Below are positions 9,120 through 21,700 of a stretch of 64,000 nucleotides of DNA, piece after piece. The stretch lies in the NCBI GenBank assembly GCA_010015805.1, contig ML978133.1:372001-436000 (forward strand). Direction: 5' to 3'. Position numbers and translations under genes: made by a program. Numbering within the stretch: position 1 is the first letter of the stretch; each line of letters starts with the position of its first letter. The stretch comes from Rhizodiscina lignyota (Eukaryota; Ascomycota; Dothideomycetes; Aulographales; Rhizodiscinaceae). Below the pieces are notes generated by a model. That model did not search any database. It saw only the letters and a list, made by a program, of their open reading frames with translations, and was not told the DNA's origin.

Positions 9120-10800
9120 ACGTGCTGCGCTGCCTCCTGATATAATGAAAGTGACTCTCGACGCCCAAAAGAGCTGTAATATACAACCTTTAGGGCGTAT
9201 TGACTTGTACATGTTCTATATCCAGCCAAACCTATCGCCTTGGTGGTTGACTTTGAAGTCAAGAAGTTGACTCAGCAAGGTAACTCTACACACCGTCAAT
9301 ATCAATTACCTACAAAGCATGCTTTTCCCTAAGTTTATAATAGCTCAAGCCGCCTCCAGATATAATAAGATCATCGCTCAATGCTCACAGAAGCCGTAAT
9401 CCATAAGAATTGGGTAGCGGTCGACTTCTAATAAACCTGTAGTCTATCAGATCGTCCATGGTGGTTCGGGCTTGGTATATCAAAATGCTGACTAAGCAGA
9501 GTAACTCCATACATCGACAGTATCAGTTATCCACAACGCGTGCTTTCCACTAAGTCTACATCAATTCGAGCAGCCCTCCAGAACAACCAGATTGATGCTC
9601 AACGCTCAGCACGGCAACAGTTTAAGAGCCTGAATTGCTGGTTAACTCAGCATATCTCTGCAATCCACCAAATCTTTCGACCCCAAATTGCTGGCTCGAC
9701 AGCCTGGCTCCGTACAACGTCCACACCAGCAGTATAGCACTTACTTTTCAATAAATCACAAACCCCATGAACGGACTCCTTCGATAATAAGATTCATGCT
9801 CAGACGGCCTTGGAAGCATGGTGTTTCACCGGCTGGAGCCAATTAAAAGTGAGGATGCGCTCTACACCTGAAGGGAGGCTTTCTCATCGTAGAATTAAAC
9901 GCACAGGTGTTCGTGCTTAAGTCAAGTTACTCACAAAGGGACCCCAGCGACAACCAGATCAATGCTTAAATATGCTTGTATACGCGGCGTTTCCCCCTCT
10001 GCAGCCAGTTGCAAGGACAGTGACCTCTCTATCGCCTGAAGGGCAGCGACACTATGCGCTAGAATACAATGCTCTCCACGCATATATTAAACCCAGATGG
10101 AGGAGTTACGCACCTTGGCGGCGTACAAGAACAAGATGTCAGCGGCAGCACGATCTGGCTGTTGCTTGTGCCAGAAGTCTTCCAGGAGACCTTCAATCGC
10201 AAGAAGCTGACCTTCGTCAAGGGTAGTCTTCCGCGAAAGAACCCGGCAATAACCAAATCGATGCTCGAACACGCCTACCAGTATAGTGTTTTTCCGCCTA
10301 TGGCCGACCGTAACGTCGGTGAGCCTACTGTCGTCGACAAGGACATCGGGGGACACGAAAAAACACAATTCTCCTCACCCTTATGTGAAACCTTCCGCGA
10401 AAGGACTCCAGCAATAGCCAAATCGATGCTTGAACACACTTGCTAGTGTGGTGGTTTCCCGTCTACGGCCAACCGTAAGGGAGGTGAGCGTACTGCCGCC
10501 GAAAAGCACACCGAGGGAGTACGATAGAACACCATACTCGTCACAAATACGTCAGGCCGCTCACAACGGGACTCTGGCGATGATCCAATCAGTGCTTTAA
10601 CATGCTTGTATACGTGGTATTTTTCCTTCTACGACCAAACGTAAAGGTGGTGAGCTATTGCCGCCGAGATGGACGCCGGATGAATGTGATAAGACATCAG
10701 ACTCCTCGCGCGTAAGTCAATCCCTTCGCAAGGGGATTCCAGAAATAACCAATCGATGCTCAAACACGCTTACCAGCGTGATGCTTCACTATTTATGACA
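9120..10800. repeat. Array of diverged tandem repeats, unit about 165 bp
   Basis: A recurring core of the type ccagcaataaccaaatcgat, followed by gctc-aacacgct, is visible near 9135, 9353, 9579, 9775, 9941, 10241, 10405, 10569 and 10735. The last copies are spaced 164-166 bp apart; the first are about 196-226 bp apart. In the better copies (10241, 10405, 10569) the core is followed at the same distance by a ttc-tacggccaaccgtaa block and then a ggtgagc-tactgccgcc block, and the next unit is preceded by cgcgaaagga-like sequence. Short reading frames (MLEHAYQ-, MLKHAYQ-like) repeat with the units but do not join into a gene. The array directly follows the stop codon of the 7154 gene. Confidence 0.7.
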
Positions 10801-10844
10801 GATTTTAACTTGGAGAACGTTTCAGATGTTTGGTGTCTATATGA

Positions 10845-11848
10845 TCAATCGAGACACACCACTACTCGGCACTCGATGCTCTCTCGAATCGGTTCATATT
10901 CGGTTCCCTCCAAACTGAAACTCGCATGCGGTGCCCTCATCTCTTCGCCCTCTTTTTCCGCGCTGTCAAAAATCTTGATCATCAACAGCTCATCCCGCGT
11001 CTGCTCACTCATCCAATACCATTGGTGTACACATTGTCCGCCCTTCTCAGGCTCTTTACACGCCTTGATGACGATGTTCTCCGTCGTTCTGCCATCTGGA
11101 TAAATCCTTGGCAGTGGTATCAATTCATCGCGGTTCTTTACCGTTGCAGCATCGGCAATACCGAGCGGATCACGCGTGACTGTCTTCAACGGTTTCCACA
11201 AAGAGAAAACCATCCAGCGCCTGCCAGACTCGACAATATCCTTCGCTACTGCCTCGCCAAATTCGCCCGGGAGAATCTGAATGATACCATATCGCGTGAA
11301 GTCTATATGAACGCGTGGTGCTGGAGCTTGGCCGCGGTATGGTTTGTTCCAAGCTTCGTCTGTTGGGCCACTAAAATCTTGTTTAATCGGAGCACCCCGG
11401 AGTATATGACCAAGATGGTAGACTGCTGAAACATTCTTTCTGCTCTAATATTAGCGATGGGCTCAACGAAGCGGGCCCAAATCCTAAGAGTGAGACCTTA
11501 CAGCTCCCGTCGCAGCATCTCATCCAACTCCGGATAGTACACTTGCTTAATATGGTCGTCGCTCTCCGGCTCTATCATCTTGCTTTGCAACTGAACGTAG
11601 CGAAATCCATTTTGATCAAGTGTGAACTTGTCTTCTTTACCTCGGACGTCAAGAACGTGGAGTCTCCTTGTATCTTGATCCTTCGTTCCCAAGATTAACT
11701 CCAGGTCGTTCGTGCTGGGCTCAGATATACCGCCAGCGGGTGGCATATAGTAATTGAACTCCGAAAAAACATCTTTGATACCTCCAGATTTTAATATCAA
11801 CCCTTCTTGTGTGGTATCAGTCGCCGTCGAAGTATAAGTGGCTGACAT
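10845..11848 (-). CDS. CmcJ/AsaB-like oxidoreductase (GA4-desaturase family)
   Basis: Two exons, 11848..11502 and 11442..10845, with a 59-nt intron (GTAAGG donor, TTAGAG acceptor), give 314 aa. Family hallmarks are a hydrophobic segment before APIKQDFSGP, then RGQAPAPRVHIDFT (conserved RVHxD), then SGRRWMVFSLWKPLKTVTRDPL and near the end GGQCVHQWYWMSEQTRDEL. Fungal relatives (AsaB, gibberellin desaturase, cephamycin CmcJ) hydroxylate or desaturate secondary metabolites. I chose MSATYTST at 11848; an ATG at 11896 would add 16 residues without family support. The gene lies at the downstream end of a same-strand run with GH16, SDR and lipoxygenase. Its substrate cannot be read from sequence. Confidence 0.88.
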
Positions 11849-12597
11849 GATCAATCGGAATAGCGGTGGCCTCCGTCGTTCTCGAAATGATAGCACAGAT
11901 GAGAAATTGAATATGTAAAGAATGTCATGAACGACAGTTTGGAACTTCTCAGATGTACCTAGATATGTATTTATCTCTCCGGGAGCTGGAGACCCACTTC
12001 GGCATGAGAACGCGGTCGAATCATATCTCTCTTTCCCTTTCCGGCCAATTCAGCTTCGCAGAACACTGATTATGTAACTCGGCCTTATCATAGCTGCATC
12101 AGAATTTGGCATTCTGTTATTATTGGGCACTTCACTACATACCGTACCTAGAAAAAAGCTCGAGGAGAATGAGTGCCCGACGCCTCGGGCTTGAATATAG
12201 ATCACGTGGTACACCTCCCTTAGATCGGCTCTGACCTCTGGTCAAGGTCATATGCTTCCGCACTGCTCAGTTCGATTTAAATTGGACTGAAGCATTATGA
12301 ACAAATGTTTGGTGATTATCCATAAACGTTTGTGCTTAACTTGGCACAGCATGGTTGCGCTCGAGAGCTAACCAGGTCGTCCAACATTGTTCAACACTTA
12401 GACTCAAGATCAGCATGTCTTTGAGTAATTGGATTGATTGGTATTGGTATAGATCCAATAAATACAATGAGATACTGAATGATGAGCGACCAGAATCACA
12501 AGCTCTGTGACCAAACGCATAAGGTGCCGGTACGGCTTTGCTATATATCACGGGTTATAGCTGATGGCACTGACATCGCTGATAGTGTATGTTGTAT
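11849..12597. other. Intergenic: promoter of the AsaB-like gene and 3' flank of GH16
   Basis: About 750 bp, A/T-leaning, with no supported ORF. Nothing beyond general upstream sequence was recognised. Confidence 0.4.
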
Positions 12598-13486
12598 CTA
12601 GTTCATGAAGTCAGCAATTTCCAATGTGTTGCTGGTCATGGACGTACTGCCAGTGGGTCCTGGGCTTCCAGACGATCCCTCCATCTGGAAATCGACAATA
12701 CTGTGAACCTGATCAGCGGAAGGGAGAGAAGTTCGCAATATCAAGAGAACTAACAGATACATAGCCTTTCCAATATAGTCTGCGCCAAACTGAGTCGTCT
12801 GCAATACGCCGTCCAAGTAGAAGTTCACCTTCACGGTGCTGCCGTCCGATTCCGCTCGCACTTCTGCCTTCACTGTGTGCGTGCTACTGGGATTAGGATA
12901 CGCCACATCATCTGCCTTCACCACAGTGCTGGTATTGAAAGTATTGAAGCTGATCAAGCCGTCGCCCTTCCACTCTGCGATGTCAATTTCCGGCGGCCAT
13001 CCGGAGACAGCAGTGAGCCAAAATGCCGGCCATGTGCCTTTGATTGTTGGAGCGATAAAGCTGGCACTGATGTCGTAGCCTCCGCCTGCAGCAACTGTGA
13101 ATGTGGGCTTGGCATATATTGTGCCAGATTTGTAGTGTAGCTGGATAGTCGAGCCTCCGGAGGTCACGGTTCCAAGGCCGGTAGTATAGACAGAAGTCAG
13201 TGTGACGGAGTTGGATCCCGTGTTCAGCTTCATGATAAAATTAACGCGAATTGATCTCATTGTCCGCGGCAGGTGCACTCACTGTCACATGTGAGCTGTC
13301 CATGATAGCGGCCCCATTATGCGAATCGCCCCACGGATAGTTGTAGTTCCAGTACTCCGAGAACAGTGTCGATGAAGAGAAGCTGTTCGGTGGAATGACG
13401 GCGGTGGTAGCTCGTGGCTTAAGTACAGAAGCATTGCAGAAAGATACCAGAAAGAAACTAGCTGAGATGGCAAAGAGTAGCCGCAT
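12598..13486 (-). CDS. Secreted GH16-family glycoside hydrolase
   Basis: Three exons, 13486..13283, 13227..12755 and 12700..12598, with introns of 55 and 54 nt, encode 259 aa. A signal peptide (MRLLFAISASFFLVSFCNA) opens the protein. The catalytic signature PEIDIAEW (ExDxxE; nucleophile and acid/base Glu at about residues 146-151) follows WPAFWLT, and the C-terminal region has DFQMEGSSGSPGPTG, typical of a fungal GH16 subgroup acting on beta-1,3/1,4-glucans or related wall polymers. The first junction joins SSHVT to LNTGSNSVTL and the second joins KAMY-L to IVDFQMEG; both restore the family frame, whereas read-through gives unrelated residues. The enzyme acts outside the cell. Exact specificity is unknown. 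Confidence 0.88.
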
Positions 13487-14581
13487 GGTTGATGGCTGAA
13501 TGTCTTCGAGCTAAAGGAAATGCCAGTCTCGCCCACTGCACACTGAACGCGATGACAGATTCCGGTAAGGAGAATTCTCTTATATGATTGTCTTCGACAA
13601 TCTCTTGTTTAATGCTCTGAAATGAGCTTTTTACGTAAACTCGAGCAAGAAAACAGGCCTCATCTATTCGAGATATTCGCGGACGGGGCTTCTCCTTAGC
13701 AAGGTAGGACACGTCACCACACTGAACGAAATAATACTGGGATATAGAGGAATAAACTTTCCTTAAAAGTACGTACAGAGCCTTGTATGAAAGGCTGACA
13801 TGGTGTGGTTTTACCCGAAGAGCGAGATTATTTGGACCACTTACTCCCTGCTGCGCGGATCCGCTTCAACGCAGGACAAGGTCATAAAGGTTGTCAGTCC
13901 GAGAAAGAAATCAGACGCAATAATAAGACTAGGTTTCGCTAGAGCCATGTCGAAGGTTATACAGCACCGTCAATCCATTTTGCTCCGGTGATGCTGCAAG
14001 ATGGATGAGGGGAACTAGTCTTGATTCGTGGAATTGATAAAGCACAATCCAGGGATACAACGTTGGAATGATTGATGTGCATCTTAAAGCGCAGAAATGG
14101 CAGGTAACTAAGGCTTCTCGCGAGATTGAATGACCGAGAGAAGACTGAGAAGTTGATGAAGTTGAAACAAGATCTACGCATGAAACGTTCAGCTTTAATG
14201 AAAACGCTAGTCAGGTTGCGGCTAGTGCCAGAACGCCACAAAACGAGGCACGGCTGGCTTCGATTTCAGGAGCTTCACAGGAGGTATCCATTCTCATGGT
14301 AACCTCCACACTTCCATTCTACAGCAGTCCTGCCATCTAAATAAGTCAGAAATGAGCTTTTCTGCAACGTGTGTCTCACTGAAAGCCAGAAACTGGGCGT
14401 GTTCAGCACACTCCCTTCTTTCTGCTAACACAAGAGTAAAAAGATGACTGCGCTGCCTTCGATGCCAACGATTTTCCATTCTTGGGTGCGCTTTTATGCT
14501 AGTCAGGACTTCGCGAATGAATCCTGCGATCAAATAGTCCTGGGCAGGTGCCGATGATTCAATTTATCACCTTCAGTACAT
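13487..14581. other. Intergenic between GH16 and SDR
   Basis: About 1.1 kb that contains only short ORFs (60-94 codons) without recognisable features. It holds the GH16 promoter and the SDR 3' flank. Confidence 0.4.
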
Positions 14582-15510
14582 TCAACATATCCTTCCCCCA
14601 TCTATCTGGTAAACCTGTCCGCTGATGAAGCTCGCTTCATCGGACAACAGGAAGGCAATCAAGTTTGCAACCTCTTCTGGCCTTCCACTTCTCTGTATCG
14701 GTTGCGCCGCCTGCTCCGGATTGGCTTCCGTTGTGAGTGAGACGCCTTCTAGTCTCCCTGCTTCAGCAACCATGGGCGTATCAATCGTTCCTCTGGACAA
14801 TCATCAGAATCGCGAACGCAGCAGCTAAAACCCACAAATTCAACAGCACTGGATTACTTACGGGGCGATAGCATTTACTCGAATGTTTCTGTCTCCCACC
14901 TCCTTCGCCGCCGACCTTGTCAATCCAATTACCCCATGCTTACTCGCTGTATATGCTCCATTGAACTTTCGCCCTGTCGAAAACTCTGTTAATTCCAAAC
15001 CCGGGATCGATTGATATTCCCAAAGCCATGTCTAGCGGAACAGAAGGAATCCTACATACCAGAAACTCCCGCAATGCTGCTCGCGCTAACGATACTCCCG
15101 TTGTCCGCCATTACCTGCAACTCTGCCCGCATACATCTCATCACTCCAGTTAAGTTCACATCAATCACAAATGCCCAATCATCCTCATCCATACGCTCAA
15201 TAGCACCACTCGGCTGGCCGATGCTCTTGGGAATTACGCCCGCCAGATTCGCCGCGCCGTCGAGCCGCCCGAGCTTGTCTACCGTGGCTTTGATCCACGC
15301 GTCGACATCAGATGATTTGCGAACGTCAACTGTGTGAATGATGATCCCTTGTAACTCTGGGTGCTTGGCAGAGATGTCCTTTGCGGCAGCCTCGAGGTTT
15401 GCGGTGTTCACGTCGGCCAGGGAGAGCGCGTGGCCTTGGGATGCGAGTTTATGCGCGAGGGCGAGGCCAATGCCCGAAGCCGCTCCAGTTATTGCTACGA
15501 CTTTTGGCAT
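14582..15510 (-). CDS. Short-chain dehydrogenase/reductase (SDR), 257 aa
   Basis: Three exons, 15510..15060, 14973..14862 and 14792..14582, with introns of 86 and 69 nt. It is a classical SDR: the NAD(P)-binding TGAASGIG lies near the N-terminus, with NLAG in place of NNAG, the Ser-rich [11 protein letters not shown] segment, catalytic YTASK in exon 2, then NAIAPGTIDTPM, and a C-terminus ending [12 protein letters not shown]. The acidic residue after the second strand (SLADVN) favours NAD(H). Splice joins read [14 protein letters not shown] and IAP-GTIDTPM. I chose MPKVVAITG (15510) because it starts the first beta-strand; an ATG at 15561 would add 17 residues. The gene lies between GH16 and lipoxygenase on the same strand and may act on an oxidised lipid or alcohol, which is inference. 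Confidence 0.9.
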
Positions 15511-16267
15511 TGTCGCTTCTCTTTCCCAATCAAGTACAGAGGACGCTTTCGCAAGAGACAAATAGGAGATTCAAAAACACGACGAAAAACTGAGACGAGT
15601 TAGAACGATGATTCTTAGATGTGGAAATCTTGTGACGACGTAAGAAATAGATTGATGTAGGGCGTGAAATCGAATCCAAAGATATACTCCGCAGTGCACA
15701 TGTTCCTATGACCATGGGTCTATATTTCCCCAACTTACAACCGTGCAATTCCAATCCGGATATCGTGGGCCGAGAACGTGGTACGAAATGTGGGGAGATG
15801 CAGCTGCACGCGAGCAGCGAACAAAACGACACAACCACAAGAGTAGGCCAGTCAAGCACTTCCCCAGATTTTGTTTCGCGAAACCCGTCAGAGTAATACC
15901 GGCTTCGTCAAATACCTCCGAAGAAGTACGCAAGTCCCCTGCAGTACGTAGTGACGGCTTCACATCTGTCAAATGTTCAGATCGCCAGTTGTGTTTGTTG
16001 AACTTATTTCATATTGCTACATAGGTGAAACCACCGAAAAGAGCTATTGTACATGAAAGGAGAGAAGGTTAAGAGGTTCAATGGGGATATCCGAAAATAC
16101 AAGGTCCGTAATCCTAGGTCCATAGAAGGAAAGCAGAGTAAAACATCACCAGAAAGTATATCCAGTAAAGGCCTTTTGACCTCCCTTCCTCACCAAATAC
16201 TCCGTTCGCAACTCCGGCTTGCAACGCCCATTCCACAAAGAAGTCAAGGCCCCATTTCATCAGTGAA
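15511..16267. other. Intergenic between SDR and lipoxygenase
   Basis: About 750 bp: SDR promoter and lipoxygenase 3' flank. No supported gene. Confidence 0.4.
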
Positions 16268-18704
16268 TCAGATCAAAATACTCACTGCTGTAGCAATTGG
16301 CTCCATCACCTTGTACTCGACGAATCCTTCGTCCATCTCGTCGCTGATTTTGCTGAAAATGCCCTTGACCCTGTTACCCTTTTCATCTTTCGCATCTCCG
16401 AGACTCCTGAGGTCCATCACGAGCTTCCTGCTTGCCTCCTTAATGCCATCCTCACCGTTCTCATCCGCGAGGTGATACTGGGAGATGGCGTAGGTGACAA
16501 GATTCTGGTTCTCTGCGACGCGGTAGCTCAGCAAGTACGGAATGTGGCTCGCGAGCAGCCATTCCGTCGGCCGGTTGATTGGCAGTGCCGCCATGAGATC
16601 CTTCTCTGTGTACTTCTTCAACTCGTCGATCGACTGCGGCGGTGGGCAGGAGAGCGAAGGAGGCTTGTTGATGACAAAGGACTGGTAGTACTCCTGCAGA
16701 TAGTTGATGGCAGTATGCTGCGGAGAAGCGATGTGGATGCACATAGTAACTGTGTCTACCAGCTCGTTAAGCGTTTTGATGTCCGGGAATGATTTCAGCT
16801 GACCGCCATTATCCGAGCGCAATTCATCGCACCAGTCCCGGATGTGTTGGTCATTTGCGACGTCCTCATCGGACTTGTATCCATTGCTGCCGTTTTGGAG
16901 GTATGCGAGGACGAACTTGTGCAGCACAAACCACATGATCTGGATGTCTCTTGCATACGCATAATTATGGAATTTCTCGTCGTTGATTTGAGAGACTGGG
17001 AACCCACGGCGTTCAAGGTCTTTGGGGACATAGTGTTCCTCCCATTTGAAGTTCTTGTAAGAATCGCGAAGATAGCTGTACGTCTGCTCGGGGGTGATGC
17101 CAATAATGTCGCAGACAACGTGAGGTACCAGAGTGGACCTTGCACCGGCGTTGATTGCGAGAGTTTTCAGCCAGTGAGGGTACAAGAGACGGTAGACGAT
17201 GTGGTCCTCGGGAAGTGTCCGATAGGCTGCAACAATGACAGCCTCTTCGACTAAATGGCAGTCGTTAAGATGGACACCCACTTCGTGGCGGATCCAGTCA
17301 GAGGCTTGCGCTGCGGTCTTTGCATAGCGCCACGGCCAGTCTGTTTGTTGGTCTCCCTTGTCCGACGAGTGAAGTCGCTGGTTGAAGATGACAACGGATT
17401 TCTCCATGTTTCCCTTGAAGTCAATGACAATAGCCAAAGGATGCAATTTTCCTTTTGGCTCCAATCGATAAAGTGTGACTGACGCACATGCGAAGCGATC
17501 TTCGCCTTTGACCTTTCCTTGCACCCAAAGCTTGGTGTCAGCAGTAGCCCCAACTGCCTCGCGTATGTGACTGCAGTCTTGAACGTAGAGAGAGGCATTG
17601 TCTGTGTTGGTCAATAGCTGAACCATCTTCTTGTTATTCTGCTCCTTGGCCACTGTCTTGAACTTATCGATCCAGTCTTTGGCAAGCTCAATGGTAGTTG
17701 GGTTGTTGCCAGTGAAGGATTGTTGAGCAAACATCTCGTCCGTGTACCAATCCTTTCGATCACCGACATTTGGCTCAGCATAGATGTCCTTCTTTGCACT
17801 ACGAAGGTCGTGGTTGCGCTGTTCAATCTGAGCGATCGTAGCACCTTGATCGGGATAGCCATAGACGAAGTCTTTGATCTTGTCTGGAATGATACTGGCG
17901 AGAACAAATCCGCTGTCGAGAAGCCGCATACGGTCGAAGATTTGGGCCTGAGTAAAGTCGTCCTTGCTACCCTTGGGGATGAGGCTGAGATGCGGAGGGT
18001 AGTGGTCGTAGTCGGGGCCACTATCTGGTCCTGGGCTCCATTGATAGAGCCTCCTCTTCTCCTCCGGAGTGGTAATGCCTTGCGGTAGGCTTGGCTGCAA
18101 GTTGATTACATCGAAGTAGGAATTGAACCTATTTATTCACTCTATTAGCCCATCTTGACTTTTGACGGAGCAATCTGCCGCTCATTTTCAAGATTTCCGG
18201 TGCAAAAACGAGCTACAGGATGCTGAAGGCGGCATGAAATGATAAGAGAACTTGATTAGGCGGTGAGATGTGCTAAACAGATGAGGTAGCAAGCGAGTTG
18301 ATTTCTCCGCTAATTCTGCTCTACATAGAAGGGGGTGACTTGAGAATAACTTGATGAGCTGCATACCTGGTCTGAATGAGATCGAAGACCTGAGTAAGTG
18401 CTCTCGACGTGCCATGGAATGTTCCTTCACTGAGCTTGTTCTGCGGCGCCGTCTTGGGTACGATCCAACCCAAGGCATCCCTCTTTGCATCTGCTGAGAG
18501 CGCGCGCGGCCAGAGCTTATTTTGGGCGATGGATTGAGTGACGAGGCCTTCGTCCCAAGCAACGAGGCGGAGGGAATCCTCGACCAAGTTGGACGAGATG
18601 TTCGACCAGAGGGAGCTCATGCTTGATGATTTGCGTCGATGTCCTTTACGGTTGTTCTTGTCGGAGAGACCGAATGGTGAGAGGAAGAGGGAAAAGATAC
18701 TCAT
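16268..18704 (-). CDS. Lipoxygenase (fungal, non-haem metal)
   Basis: Two exons, 18704..18367 and 18128..16268, with a 238-nt intron (GTATGC donor, AAATAG acceptor), encode 732 aa. The enzyme inserts O2 into polyunsaturated fatty acids to make hydroperoxides, the first step of oxylipin synthesis. Metal ligands are visible: HLNDCH (His399 and His404, Hx4H), HTAIN (His584 and Asn588, Hx3N) and a terminal isoleucine (Ile732) whose carboxylate completes the site. The family segment DWPWRYAKTAAQASDW precedes the first His pair. The N-terminus (MSIFSLFLSPFGLSDKNN, then a Lys/Arg/Ser-rich stretch) is not a clear signal peptide, unlike secreted Mn-lipoxygenases, so the enzyme is probably intracellular. 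Whether it uses Fe or Mn cannot be decided. The intron is long for this window; a missed small exon cannot be excluded. Confidence 0.92.
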
Positions 18705-21700
18705 ATTGGCGAATTATAAACTGCGTGACTGCTACAAACTATTCTTGGCGTGGCACGAGACGTATTGCGTAGTGACTACTTCGCTTAACTGAGGGAATTG
18801 ACGATAAGTGGAAAGAACGACTGAGTATAGGTCCAAGGTGTGAGCTCTGGTATGTAGTAAAGAGGAACAAAAGGGCTGAAGAACAAAGAATCTAGGGGAT
18901 GTGTCTACGTATAAGGCTCGCAATACGTAGACACAGATTTCTAATATAGAAATAGGAACCGGAAGTAACAGACACACCAAGGCACGTCCCACAGCCCTTG
19001 CTCGACCAGAGAGGCTATGATTCTTAGTCTCCGTTGCCGAAAGTAGAAACAGCTCAGTCACTTGCGGACCACGCTCTTTCTCACCTTTCGCGAACCCGGA
19101 AAGCGCACATCACCAGGCGGATGGGATAAGATCAAGACAGTCTAGACTTGACCGAGACAGACTACCGAAGCTACAATCTCCTCGTGGAGTCTCCTCCGAG
19201 AATTGTTTCTCAATCGCAACGGCAGGATGCTGAACATGGTGTGGACCCCAAGGCTCGGCCAGTTTCGACAAAACGAGTCGCTAAGAAGAGATCCGGCCCC
19301 ATAAGGCGGGAGCGATGCAAGTGTTTCGTGCATCCAATCGTGCCAATGCAGTTGACAACCACCTCAGGGTGCCAATCGGGCAGTTTCGCCCTGCATAGAG
19401 AACCCATAGCTGACAGCAAGGTTGAGTCGATTGCAGAGGTTCACAGACGGGTCAAGAAGATACAGCCTCCACTCCAGCGTGCAATGAACGTAGCGGAGAG
19501 GTTCAGCTGAAGTGACGATGTTGCAGAATTCGCGGAAAGACAAGTGATTGGACGACCGCGGCAATGCTCCGCCCCCAACGGCCCCCTTGGCGACATCCAA
19601 GAATCCGTGCCCTCTCGCAAAGGCCCTGGACTCGTATCTTCTCCACGAAATCGCCGACGCACGCTGACCGCGTAGGCCACCTTCAATTGAAGGGACTGCC
19701 GAGGCCGGTGAACTCATATCATTGATATCAAGCTCACAATTCGCAAATGGACGATTGCCTGACGTCGCAGCGCCCGATTGCAACGCGTCGTTCGCGTCCG
19801 AACTGGAGTACTTCAACGTCTATTTTCGAGTCCTTCGGCGCTCCCAGCTAGTCAACACTGCCTCATGCGGCACGAAAAGTAAGAAAGATTGCTGTTGGAC
19901 AGCGTAGGCGCTTCGTAGGTTGAGTTCAGAGTTCTCATTTTCATCCCTTGCATGCATCTTCCGTCCAGCCTCGAGATATGTCATGTCAAAAACGCCTCGC
20001 GCATTCTCAAAGCCTTCATATGAAGGAAGCCTTGCAGCTGGCTCTGATGCTCGAATACTCGTCCAATTGCAGGACATAAACGCCTCCTGGACTCGACTGA
20101 CTGCTCCGGATGAGCTTGAGCGGACCTTGGCCCACTCGCCTGAAGCTGGAGTATTCTTGTTCCGCTTTGAACGATACTTTGCCTATGTGCAATTGGTCGT
20201 GGTAAATATCTTTCAGATAATAGCATTGTCATGAGGAAGAGTCTCTGTCGCTAATCACACCTTCTAGATTACCACGTTGAGACCAATGTTTCCTTCCATA
20301 CCCCCATCCGATCCCACATAGCGAACTCTTGTTTGCCACGACCGACCTCACAATCGGGACGACCTACTGATATGCCAATTGATGTTATACAATCTCAAGA
20401 CGGAGTACTTCTCATACAAGTTTGGGTGATGGGATGTGGCAGCATTTGACATGGATCACTGGGTTTCCCTAGATCGGGAGGTTCGTTTGGGCCCATTCGA
20501 TGTTACTGCCCCATCAACAACCGCGACAATTGTCAAAGTGGTAGGTTTTTCATGGATGACTATGCGTCCCTCGGCATTGACTGGGAGTGTGACTGCCTCC
20601 TCCATCGAACTTTCGACCCACGGAGAGGACTTTAGTAGCTTGCGGCGGGCACATTTAGCCATTTCTAATTATCCGAATGTTTGGGCTGAGATTTCTCCCT
20701 TTCCTTCATAGAATAGCATACAACATCTGCATAGCTGTGCGTCATAGTGGTCGTCAACCGCCATACTTTCAAATATTCCAGCTCTCACGAGGAAGTCGAA
20801 GCAAATCAGCAAACAATTCCCGCCGAAAGGCTCTAACTGAGGATTTCGTGGCCATCCCACAGAAGAGGCAGGTCAATTCGCGCGAGACGGAGCCTCATCC
20901 TTGAGCTTTGTCAGTTCGGTTGGATATCGATAAGTTGCCATAGCGTCTTGTGGCGCGATTTCGTGGCGTAAAGTTCGGGAACGTATCGATATAAACCTTG
21001 ACGATGACGATCACATGGGCATCACATGGCTACCTTCCTAGGGATCCCGCGCTTGCGAACCTCAAAAGGCTAGTTAAACAACTCGCTTGGCGCTGTGCAC
21101 AAAGGATGCACAAAATCATATTCTCCGGCGCACCAACGTCATCGGCGTCCTCAACAATCGTCAAGCTGAGCCATTGCTGGCATAATTACTCGAGGGCAGT
21201 ATCCACGATGCCAGGTGCCTGGGCATTGTGGATAAGCAATGCTTGAACGGCCCGGCTTACGAAGCCGTACGTACGCGCCAGCCGTGAGAGACTTGAAGAT
21301 CACGATACGAAACGGCCATCGAGAAGTAAATCCGTGTGGCCGGATGCTGCGGCTATCCACTCTTGCGGAGTGGGATTCTTCCTCCTTCTCTAACTATCGA
21401 AATACTCCCGTTATGTCATGATCGAATACAGTATGTGTCAGAGGATGTGGTTCCTAACATTTGCGAGTTCACCGTCGCCTCCCAGTAAAGCGCATTCTCG
21501 CCAAGTTGGACTGTTAACGAGCGGCTCATCGAGTTTTACCAGAGCTGCTCGAACCATGTACAGTGTGCATGCAGTTATGCGGACTTCTTCCACAAGTCAC
21601 CGTCTGAGACACTCAGAGAGGGGGTAAGTGTGGCCGGGGACAAAATAACTCTGTAGACGTTGTGGTAAGCTTTTTCCCTCAATGGCCAGCCGTCAGCGCC

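Noticed and set aside
7829-9262. 477-codon open frame antisense to the 626-aa gene
   Set aside because: The plus-strand frame has the F-box-like motif and coding-like composition. The antisense product is Arg/Val/Leu/Gln-rich without a domain and extends into the repeat array; GC-biased codon use on the plus strand explains the open antisense frame.
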